A stretch of 12,305 nt of DNA from Acidobacteriota bacterium. Its GTDB lineage: Bacteria; Acidobacteriota; Terriglobia; UBA7540. A program made the position numbers and the translations under genes. Shown in pieces: positions 7,181-12,305 of this stretch (the stretch's first letter is position 1; every line of letters starts with the position of its first letter). The notes under the pieces are model-generated. The model saw nothing but the letters and a program-made list of their open reading frames with translations, had not been told where the DNA came from and searched no databases. The stretch is from contig JAKAWN010000188.1 in the NCBI GenBank assembly GCA_021827245.1, positions 1-12,305 on the forward strand, in the 5' to 3' direction.

Positions 7181-8362
7181 ATGATCATAGGTATTCCCAA
7201 GGAGAGCTTTCCGGGAGAGAGGCGAGTGGCCATGGTGCCCGCCGTTGTACCTTCGCTGACGAAAGCGGGGTTTGAAGTTGCCATTGAAGCCGGAGCAGGC
7301 GTCAGCGCCGGATATCTCGACAAGGAATATACGGACAAGGGCGTAAAGATCCTTGGCAGCCGCGCAGAGGTCTTCAAGACCGCCGACATCGTCGTGCAGG
7401 TTCTCTGCTACGGGTCAAACGACAAGACCGGGAAAGAAGACGTTCCGCTCTACCGGCGGGATCAGTTTCTTGTTGGTTTCCTCCGTCCCCTGGGGGCGGT
7501 TGAGACCCTCCAGGGAATCGCCGCCAAAGGTGTCTCATCCTTCAGCGTTGAACTCATGCCCAGAATCACCCGGGCCCAGAGCATGGACGCCCTTTCATCG
7601 ATGTCGACGGTTGCCGGTTACAAGGCGGTTCTATTGGCTGCGGACACCCTGCCTCGGTTCTGTCCCATGCTGACCACCGCGGCCGGAACCATCACGCCTG
7701 CCCGCATCTTCATCATTGGAGCCGGAGTGGCGGGGCTCCAGGCCATCTCCACCGCGCGCAGGCTGGGTGCCGTGGCATCGGCCTATGACATGCGTCCCGC
7801 AGTCAAGGAGCAGGTGCAAAGTCTCGGAGGCCGTTTCGTCGAGCTGCCCATTGAGGCCAAGGAGGCCCAGGATGCGCGCGGTTATGCAACGGCGCAGGAT
7901 GAGAGCTTCTACCGGCGCCAGCGGGAACTTCTGGGACGCGTGGTGGCCGAAAGTGACGTGGTTATTACCACGGCCGTGATTCCAGGTAAGAAGCCGCCGA
8001 TCCTTGTGACAGAAGAAATGGTGAAGAGCATGGCCCCGGGCTCTGTGATTGTGGACCTGGCGGCCGAGCGAGGCGGGAACTGTGAACTGACAGTGGCCAG
8101 CGAGATTGTCGTTAAGCACGGTGTAAGCATTTGTGGCTATATTAATCTGGCCAGCACTGTTCCGTACCACGCGAGCCAGATGTACGCCCGGAATATCAGC
8201 ACGTATCTTACCCACATGTTCAAGGGTGGGAAGCCGGAACTCAACCTGGAAGACGAGATCACCCGCGAGACGCTGATTACACGGGGTGGGGAAGTGGTCC
8301 ATGCTCGCGTGCGCGAATTTTTCTCTTTACCAGCCCTGGCCGCTCAGAAGAGCGCTCATTAA
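7181..8362 (+). CDS. pntAA: Proton-translocating NAD(P) transhydrogenase, subunit alpha part 1 (domain I)
   Basis: The 393-residue product is the NAD(H)-binding domain I of the Re/Si-specific transhydrogenase, a peripheral cytoplasmic subunit that exchanges hydride with domain III. The N-terminus (IGIPKESFPGERRVA) is diagnostic of the alanine dehydrogenase/PntA fold. The RQD loop is intact, with R128, Q133 and D136 in the segment RITRAQSMDALSS. The nucleotide-binding turn GAGVAG lies at 180-185, and the mobile loop includes YATAQDESF. Length matches the stand-alone PntAA of Rhodospirillum rubrum rather than the fused E. coli PntA. The ATG has a strong AGGAG (7171-7175, spacer 5). It is the first gene of the pntAA-pntAB-pntB operon and sits downstream of CRP-like operators and a leader hairpin. 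The absence of the C-terminal membrane extension distinguishes it from E. coli PntA, and the partner gene sequence excludes plain alanine dehydrogenase. Confidence 0.97.
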   Translation: MIIGIPKESFPGERRVAMVPAVVPSLTKAGFEVAIEAGAGVSAGYLDKEYTDKGVKILGSRAEVFKTADIVVQVLCYGSNDKTGKEDVPLYRRDQFLVGFLRPLGAVETLQGIAAKGVSSFSVELMPRITRAQSMDALSSMSTVAGYKAVLLAADTLPRFCPMLTTAAGTITPARIFIIGAGVAGLQAISTARRLGAVASAYDMRPAVKEQVQSLGGRFVELPIEAKEAQDARGYATAQDESFYRRQRELLGRVVAESDVVITTAVIPGKKPPILVTEEMVKSMAPGSVIVDLAAERGGNCELTVASEIVVKHGVSICGYINLASTVPYHASQMYARNISTYLTHMFKGGKPELNLEDEITRETLITRGGEVVHARVREFFSLPALAAQKSAH

Positions 8363-8379
8363 AGACCGCAAAATACCTG

Positions 8380-8397
8380 GCAGCTCGCGAGAGCTGC
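8380..8397 (+). other. Intercistronic hairpin with GCGA tetraloop
   Basis: GCAGCTC (8380-8386) and GAGCTGC (8391-8397) form a perfect 7-bp stem capped by GCGA, a GNRA-type tetraloop. It stands 17 nt after the pntAA stop and 44 nt before the pntAB start. The downstream sequence TCTTGGAGTTT is not a real T-run, so I read it as an mRNA-processing or stability element, or partial attenuator, rather than a full terminator. Confidence 0.45.
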
Positions 8398-8441
8398 TCT
8401 TGGAGTTTGCATCAACAAATGCTTAGTTAAAGGAGGGTAAC

Positions 8442-8738
8442 GTGCCAGCAGGTTTTGTCTCAAACTTGTACGTTTTTGTGCTGGCGGGGTTTCTCGGATT
8501 CGAAGTAATTAAGAGAGTCTCGCCGCTGCTGCACACGCCTTTGATGGCTTTGACCAACGCGCTGGACGCGATTGTGGTGGTCGCTGCCATCATCATTGCC
8601 GGACGAAAAGGGACTGCGCTTTCCGAGATTCTTGGAGCGATAGCGGTTGCCGCCGCCTTCAGCAACATGGTCGGAGGTTTTCTGATTACCGATCGCATGC
8701 TGCGGATGTTCAAACTGAGTGGGCGTAAAAAACAATGA
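8442..8738 (+). CDS. pntAB: NAD(P) transhydrogenase, subunit alpha part 2 (membrane domain)
   Basis: The 98-residue, strongly hydrophobic protein is the small membrane subunit PntAB, which supplies the first helices of domain II. Three hydrophobic segments are visible: about residues 5-22, 41-55 and 60-83. The sequence has the expected HTPLMALTNA stretch (30-39), in which His and Asn are typical for the family, followed by a GRKG turn and a basic C-terminus (GRKKQ). The GTG start is supported by a perfect AGGAGG (8431-8436, spacer 5) and by the usual protein length. Its stop overlaps the pntB start in ATGA (8735-8738), so translation is probably coupled. Together with PntB it forms the proton channel of the inner-membrane enzyme. 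Confidence 0.95.
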   Translation: MPAGFVSNLYVFVLAGFLGFEVIKRVSPLLHTPLMALTNALDAIVVVAAIIIAGRKGTALSEILGAIAVAAAFSNMVGGFLITDRMLRMFKLSGRKKQ

Positions 8739-10147
8739 ACACGACCATACTGCACCTCGCGTCCTTTCAGTACCTCACCGACTTCTCATACATCATTGCC
8801 ATCGCCTTCTTTATTCTCTCGCTGAAGTGGCTGAGTTCACCGGCCACCGCCCGCCGCGGGGTGTTCATAGGCGAGATTGGTGCGGCGATTGCGGTGGTTA
8901 CCACCTTTTTCAACCCCGAACTCGTCCAGTTCAAGTGGATATTGATCGCGCTTCTGGTTGGCGTTATCGTCGGCATCCCTCTTGGCTTGGTCCAGATGAC
9001 CGCCGTCCCTCAGCGGACCGCCATGAGCCACGCTTTCGGCGCGCTGGCTGCGGCCGTGATCGGGATTTCCGAGTATTACATGCGCATCCCGCACATCACC
9101 AAGTTCGAGATGGTGGAAATCTCGCTCGAAGTGATTATCGGCTCGCTCAGCTTTACGGGCAGTTTGATCGCAGCCGGCAAGCTGCAGGAATGGTTGCCAC
9201 AGCGGCCCATTGTCTACAAGGGGCAGAATTACGTAAGCTTCACGGTGCTGGGCGCCGCTGTTTTGACAGCGCTGGTTCTTATTTTTAACCCCATCGCACC
9301 GTGGTTCTTTCCGGCCATGGTAATCATCTCGCTGCTCTTCGGCATCATGCTGGTGACGCCGATTGGCGGGGCCGACATGCCGACGGTCATCGCGCTTTTG
9401 AACTCTTACGTCGGACTCACCGCTGCCCTGCTCGGCTTTGTGCTCAACACGAAGGTGCTGGTTGTTGCCGGAGCCCTCGACGGTTCTTCCGGCTTCATTC
9501 TGGCGGTAATTATGTGCAAAGCCATGAACCGCTCGTTCACTAATGTCTTGTTCGGGGCCTTCGGCCAGCTCCAGGTTTCTGCCAAGGGCGGGGAAGAAGA
9601 AAGGATTGTCCACTCCGCCTCGCCGGAAGAAGCTGCCGCAATTCTGGCTGCGGCTAACAAAGTTCTGGTTGTTCCTGGTTATGGCATGGCCGTCGCCCAG
9701 GCGCAGCACAAGGTCCGGGAGATGTTCGACGCGCTCACCAAGAAGGGCGTGGACGTGAAGTTCGGTATTCATCCGGTTGCCGGCCGCATGCCAGGGCACA
9801 TGAACGTGCTGCTGGCTGAAGCGGACGTTCCCTATGACAAGCTGATCGAGATGGACGACGCCAACAGTGAAATGCCACAGACCGACGTGGCTTTGATTAT
9901 TGGCGCTAATGACGTCGTAAACCCTGCTGCCAAGACCGATCAGGGCAGCCCCATCTACGGCATGCCCATCATCGAAGTTAACAATGCCCGGACGGTGATG
10001 GTGATCAAGCGGAGCCTGAATCCCGGCTTTGCCGGCATCGACAACCCGCTGTTTTACATGGACAATAACCTGATGCTCTTTGGTGACGCGAAGTCCTTCG
10101 TCGGCAACATCGTCAAGGAGTTATCCGGAGCCGCCGTCGAGGCTTAA
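8735..10147 (+). CDS. pntB: NAD(P) transhydrogenase, subunit beta (domains II and III)
   Basis: The 470-residue protein has the usual PntB length. Residues 1 to about 265 are a multi-helix membrane region (domain II), including the Gly-rich GALDGSSGFILAVIMCKAMNRS segment near 247-268. After a linker, domain III (about 290-470) binds NADP(H): GYGMAVAQAQ begins at G315, followed by HPVAGRMPGHMNVLLAEA, GANDVVNPAA, a KRSLNPGFAGIDN segment, and GDAK at 450-453. All the expected signature elements are present, so the enzyme should be active. It uses the proton motive force to drive hydride from NADH to NADP+, supplying NADPH for biosynthesis and redox defence. The ATG overlaps the pntAB stop by 4 bp, and no separate strong ribosome binding site is needed. 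It is the last gene of the operon; a 356-bp gap follows. Confidence 0.97.
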   Translation: MNTTILHLASFQYLTDFSYIIAIAFFILSLKWLSSPATARRGVFIGEIGAAIAVVTTFFNPELVQFKWILIALLVGVIVGIPLGLVQMTAVPQRTAMSHAFGALAAAVIGISEYYMRIPHITKFEMVEISLEVIIGSLSFTGSLIAAGKLQEWLPQRPIVYKGQNYVSFTVLGAAVLTALVLIFNPIAPWFFPAMVIISLLFGIMLVTPIGGADMPTVIALLNSYVGLTAALLGFVLNTKVLVVAGALDGSSGFILAVIMCKAMNRSFTNVLFGAFGQLQVSAKGGEEERIVHSASPEEAAAILAAANKVLVVPGYGMAVAQAQHKVREMFDALTKKGVDVKFGIHPVAGRMPGHMNVLLAEADVPYDKLIEMDDANSEMPQTDVALIIGANDVVNPAAKTDQGSPIYGMPIIEVNNARTVMVIKRSLNPGFAGIDNPLFYMDNNLMLFGDAKSFVGNIVKELSGAAVEA

Positions 10148-10192
10148 GAGAGGGCCAACTGGCTCATTGCAGTCGGATGGCGTGCCCAGAGA

Positions 10193-10231
10193 CGATCCGG
10201 GCAATTCAATCGGTTTGGATGGTCCGGATCG
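10193..10231. repeat. 8-bp perfect inverted repeat downstream of pntB
   Basis: CGATCCGG at 10193-10200 is exactly reverse-complemented at 10224-10231 (23-nt gap), starting 46 bp past the pntB stop. The GC-rich stem could stabilise or end the pnt mRNA, but the long loop and lack of T-run make this uncertain. Confidence 0.35.
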
Positions 10232-10479
10232 GATCGCGCAATTGCAGCCGGTCACGACGGCGCTTACTGTCTGTGAGATGAGTCAGTCGCCCGGGGCTCC
10301 GTCGAGGCTGACTGCCGCCGAGGCCCAGAGGTATTCCTGGCACTAATAAGACCTTTCCTTTCTCTCCTCCAGTTTGCCTTCGCTGGGAATGAAACCTTCC
10401 AGAATATTAATTTCGTTCCCGCTGTTCTCCACCCCCGCCACCCCTTCGTCAATGGTAGATAGGAAGGACAGGGCTGCGA

Positions 10480-10485
10480 TAGAAT
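10480..10485 (+). promoter_or_regulatory. Candidate -10 element before the OmpA-like gene
   Basis: TAGAAT, 5/6 to consensus, lies 18 bp before the ATG at 10504 and just upstream of the ribosome binding site. No good -35 is seen at the right distance. If used, the leader would be only about 10-12 nt. Confidence 0.25.
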
Positions 10486-10503
10486 AGGGCAAAGGAAGTT
10501 AAA

Positions 10504-11394
10504 ATGAATCAATTTTCGAATCATAACCTAAAATCCACCCCCGAAAGCCGCGCTCCCAGCGTCCGCGGGTCATCAAAATCCGGGATCATGGTGTTTGCAG
10601 CGCTGGTGCTGGTTTTAGTTGGCATTCTTACTTATCTCGTGCTGAATCGCCTTGATCGAGTGAACCAGGAAGTTAGCCGCCTCAGCGCCCAGGTTGCGCA
10701 AAGCAATGAAAAGGTCGGTCTTGCCTCCGCAAACGCCGCCTCTGCCCTCGAACGGGCTTCTCGTGCCGAACAAAGCGCCCTCCAGGCGGCCAATGAAAGG
10801 GACCAGGCTGAACGGGCCAAGGCGCAATTCCAGCAGCAGGCCCAGCAGGCGCAACAGCAACTGGAGCAGGCCGAGCAGCAGATTCTGGCCGCGCAGCAAA
10901 AGGCGGAACAGGCTCAGCAAAAGGCCGAAGAGTACCGCAAGGCGCGGGAGGCTGAACTGGCTCGCCTGCAACAAGCTCTGGGCCAGATTGCCAGCACTCG
11001 CCGGACCGGCATGGGCCTGGTGATGACCCTGGGAAGCAAGGACATCCGGTTCGGTTTTGACAAGTACTATTTGCATCCCGAGGACAAAGAAGTTTTGAGC
11101 CGCATTGCTGGTATTCTCTCCCTCTTGAAGGGATACCAGATCTACGTTTATGGCTACACGGACGACATCGGCACCAAGGAATACAACTTGAAACTGTCCG
11201 ACCGGCGCGCCGAGGCGGTGCGCAATTATCTGGTCCAGAACGGATTGAACCCCAACATTATTACGACGAAAGGCTATGGCAAAGCCGATCCCCTGGTGCC
11301 CGGATCTTCGCCCCAGGCCCGGGCGATCAACCGCCGGGTCGAGATAGGAATCGTCGATTCCACCATCAAGCCCCTCCCTTCTCAAAACCAGTAA
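10504..11394 (+). CDS. Membrane-anchored coiled-coil protein with OmpA-type peptidoglycan-binding domain
   Basis: The 296-residue protein starts at an ATG with a good ribosome binding site (GGAAG 10494-10498, spacer 5). Residues 1-26 are polar, 27-47 form one transmembrane helix (GIMVFAALVLVLVGILTYLVL-like), and there is no lipobox, so it should sit in the inner membrane with its bulk in the periplasm. Residues about 50-165 are a Gln/Ala/Glu-rich predicted coiled coil, densest at about 107-145. Residues about 178-290 are an OmpA/MotB C-terminal domain with GYTDDIG, NLKLSDRRA, GYGKADP and NRRVEIGI. The diaminopimelate-binding pair is present as D220 and R235, at the same 15-residue spacing as the known pair in Acinetobacter OmpA. 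It probably tethers the inner membrane to peptidoglycan, with the coiled coil as spacer. It lacks MotB's plug context and no motor gene is adjacent, so I do not call it MotB. It seems monocistronic. Confidence 0.88.
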   Translation: MNQFSNHNLKSTPESRAPSVRGSSKSGIMVFAALVLVLVGILTYLVLNRLDRVNQEVSRLSAQVAQSNEKVGLASANAASALERASRAEQSALQAANERDQAERAKAQFQQQAQQAQQQLEQAEQQILAAQQKAEQAQQKAEEYRKAREAELARLQQALGQIASTRRTGMGLVMTLGSKDIRFGFDKYYLHPEDKEVLSRIAGILSLLKGYQIYVYGYTDDIGTKEYNLKLSDRRAEAVRNYLVQNGLNPNIITTKGYGKADPLVPGSSPQARAINRRVEIGIVDSTIKPLPSQNQ

Positions 11395-11473
11395 GACCAT
11401 CGAGGAATCGGCGACGATTACGCTACACGGATGCCGGGGGAGTTGCCCAGCGAGACCATCCTCTAGAAATCCG

Positions 11474-11503
11474 TTGACACTTTTCTTCTCTTTTTGTTAC
11501 GTT
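11474..11503 (+). promoter_or_regulatory. Candidate promoter of the arginine decarboxylase gene
   Basis: An exact TTGACA (11474-11479) is followed after 18 bp by TACGTT (11498-11503), which keeps the important TA and final T of the -10 consensus. The T-rich spacer lies between. This predicts a leader of about 95 nt before the ATG at 11605. Confidence 0.45.
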
Positions 11504-11533
11504 CAAAAGCTCATAGCTATTGATAGCAACGGG

Positions 11534-11581
11534 CGATCTTCCCACCCTTCGAGCGAGATCGTTTTCGGTTCGATGAAAGGG
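11534..11581 (+). promoter_or_regulatory. Possible alternative RNA structures in the decarboxylase leader
   Basis: CGATCT (11534-11539) can pair with AGATCG (11556-11561), which is directly followed by TTTT. Alternatively CCCTTCGA (11545-11552) can pair with TCG (11570-11572) and AAGGG (11577-11581), with a 4-nt bulge. The two pairings cannot coexist in a nested fold. This layout resembles attenuation, but the stems are short and the resemblance may be accidental. Confidence 0.25.
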
Positions 11582-11604
11582 TCGGAAACCGGTGAGGCAC
11601 AGGG

Positions 11605-12159
11605 ATGTTTGTTCCGAAGAGAATGTTTTTGACCAAAGGGGTTGGAAAGCATCGGGAAAAGCTGACTAGCTTTGAGCTGGCGCTTCGCTCAGCAGGAATT
11701 GCGGCCTGCAACCTGGTCCGTGTTTCCAGTATTTTCCCACCTCGCTGCAAAATGATTTCCCGCGTTGAGGGCATGAAGGAGTTGCAGGCGGGCCAGGTCA
11801 CCTTTGTTGTGATCAGCGAAAATTCCACACGGGAACCCCACCGCCTGATAGCTGCCTCAGTCGGAGTGGCGATGCCTGCGGACCGCAACGCATACGGCTA
11901 CCTTTCTGAACACCATTCCTACGGCCAGACGGAGCAGGTGGCCGGAGAATATGCTGAAGAGTTAGCAGCCGAAATGCTGGCCACAACGCTTGGCGTGGAG
12001 TTTGATCCCGATCAGAGCTGGGATGAAAAGAAGGAAATCTACCGCATTTCGAACAAGATCGTGCGAACGTCGGAGATTACCCAGTCGGCGATCGGTGACA
12101 AACGGGGCCTGTGGACGACAGTCCTGGCGGCGGCCGTTCTGCTCGGTATCGACGAGTGA
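11605..12159 (+). CDS. pdaD: Pyruvoyl-dependent arginine decarboxylase (PvlArgDC)
   Basis: The 184-residue protein belongs to the pyruvoyl-dependent arginine decarboxylase family, which converts arginine to agmatine, the first step of one polyamine route. The proenzyme cuts itself at a Ser-Ser bond: here VSSIFPP places S41-S42, so S42 (codon AGT 11728-11730) would become the pyruvoyl group of the alpha chain and residues 1-41 the beta chain. The catalytic Glu of the GYLSEHH motif is E102. The N-terminal [17 protein letters not shown] and the ALRSAGI segment are also typical. The length fits the family. The ATG has GGTGAGG (11591-11597, spacer 7). No agmatinase or other polyamine gene is visible nearby, though the window ends soon after. 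It has its own candidate promoter and a roughly 95-nt leader that may fold. PLP-dependent SpeA-type enzymes are unrelated and excluded by size and motifs. Confidence 0.93.
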   Translation: MFVPKRMFLTKGVGKHREKLTSFELALRSAGIAACNLVRVSSIFPPRCKMISRVEGMKELQAGQVTFVVISENSTREPHRLIAASVGVAMPADRNAYGYLSEHHSYGQTEQVAGEYAEELAAEMLATTLGVEFDPDQSWDEKKEIYRISNKIVRTSEITQSAIGDKRGLWTTVLAAAVLLGIDE

Positions 12160-12182
12160 AGACCTTAGGCCGATAACGCCCC

Positions 12183-12294
12183 GGCGATTTCATATCGCCA
12201 ACATTGCAGCGGCGGTTTTAGATTGCCATCGCCCAAGGGCAATGTAGCGCCGATTTCACATCGGCATCGCTCGCGGCGTAAAGTGGCCGCTACA
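12183..12294. repeat. Cluster of small related palindromes (REP-like repeat element)
   Basis: Three hairpins with 6-bp stems and 5-nt loops follow the decarboxylase stop: GGCGAT-TTCAT-ATCGCC (12183-12199), GGCGGT-TTTAG-ATTGCC (12211-12227, with two G-T pairs) and GCCGAT-TTCAC-ATCGGC (12249-12265). The last two lie in 28-bp direct repeats (12205-12232 and 12243-12270, 21/28 identical, period 38). A fourth hairpin, GCGGC-N8-GCCGC, is at 12273-12290. The last two hairpins are bracketed by TGTAGCG (12243-12249) and CGCTACA (12288-12294). This looks like a dispersed palindromic repeat rather than a single terminator; there is no T-run. It may continue past the window end. Confidence 0.6.
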
Positions 12295-12305
12295 TGCAAG
12301 AGGAC

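Larger units (their letters stand above)
10148..10503. other. Gene-free region after pntB, 356 bp
   Basis: No gene is supported here. It holds two inverted repeats that may mark the end of the pnt transcript: perfect 8-bp arms CGATCCGG (10193-10200) and CCGGATCG (10224-10231), and AGTCAG (10281-10286) with CTGACT (10308-10313). Neither is followed by a T-run. A pyrimidine-rich tract (10351-10373), an AT-rich patch (10402-10409) and a candidate -10 for the next gene follow. Confidence 0.5.
11395..11604. other. Promoter and leader region of the arginine decarboxylase gene
   Basis: The 210-bp gap contains a promoter candidate (11474-11503), a perfect small hairpin GCTAT-TG-ATAGC (11516-11527) and two overlapping, mutually exclusive longer pairings (11534-11561 and 11545-11581) before the ribosome binding site. 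No small gene was found. Confidence 0.5.

Noticed and set aside
8837..9799. Long minus-strand open frame (320 codons) inside pntB
   Set aside because: It is antisense to an unmistakable PntB and encodes a His/Arg/Asn-rich sequence without family features.
10281..10313. AGTCAG/CTGACT inverted repeat as a pntB terminator
   Set aside because: Only 6 perfect pairs, a long loop and no following T-run; noted as part of the intergenic region only.
10801..10960. CAG-rich stretch as a tandem DNA repeat
   Set aside because: The repetition is at the protein level (Gln/Ala/Glu coiled coil) with varied codons and no fixed nucleotide period.
10615..11400. Minus-strand Leu-rich open frame (261 codons) opposite the OmpA-like gene
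   Set aside because: The Leu-rich run simply reflects CAG codons of the Gln-rich coiled coil read in reverse.

Overview
This window looks like an ordinary chromosomal segment of a moderately GC-rich, heterotrophic Gram-negative bacterium. An Acidobacteriota-like soil organism is my tentative guess. It rests on the mix of a Tat-exported carbohydrate-active-type protein, an enolase-superfamily dehydratase-like enzyme, a three-gene proton-translocating transhydrogenase and a pyruvoyl-dependent arginine decarboxylase. No rRNA, tRNA, CRISPR array, integrase or transposase was seen, so the taxonomy is inference only.

Layout. Positions 1-1143 hold the 5'-truncated end of a mandelate racemase/galactonate dehydratase-type enolase-superfamily enzyme. 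After a gene-free gap comes a large Tat-exported protein with a six-hairpin glycosidase-like core (1522-4101), then an AI-2E/PerM-type membrane protein (4346-5437). An MFS transporter (5501-6745) runs on the minus strand, convergent with the PerM gene. A 435-bp divergent intergenic region follows. It carries two palindromes of CRP/FNR type, 21 bp apart centre to centre, and a leader hairpin. Next is the clear operon pntAA-pntAB-pntB (7181-10147). After it come a membrane-anchored coiled-coil OmpA-domain protein (10504-11394) and a pyruvoyl-dependent arginine decarboxylase (11605-12159). The window closes with a cluster of small related hairpins (12183-12294) that looks like a palindromic repeat element.

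How the genes fit together. The first two plus-strand genes are compatible with carbohydrate or sugar-acid breakdown, but 378 bp separates them and they need not be co-transcribed. The pnt genes form one operon: a good ribosome binding site before pntAB, a 4-bp ATGA overlap into pntB, and together all three domains of the enzyme that couples hydride transfer between NAD(H) and NADP(H) to the proton gradient. The OmpA-like and arginine decarboxylase genes appear to be separate transcription units with their own candidate promoters.

I did not find a convincing undescribed multi-gene system. The most interesting items are the phased CRP-like operators before pntAA, the terminal hairpin-repeat cluster with a covarying base pair, the unassigned two-domain glycosidase-like protein, and possible RNA structures in the leaders of pntAA and the decarboxylase gene.
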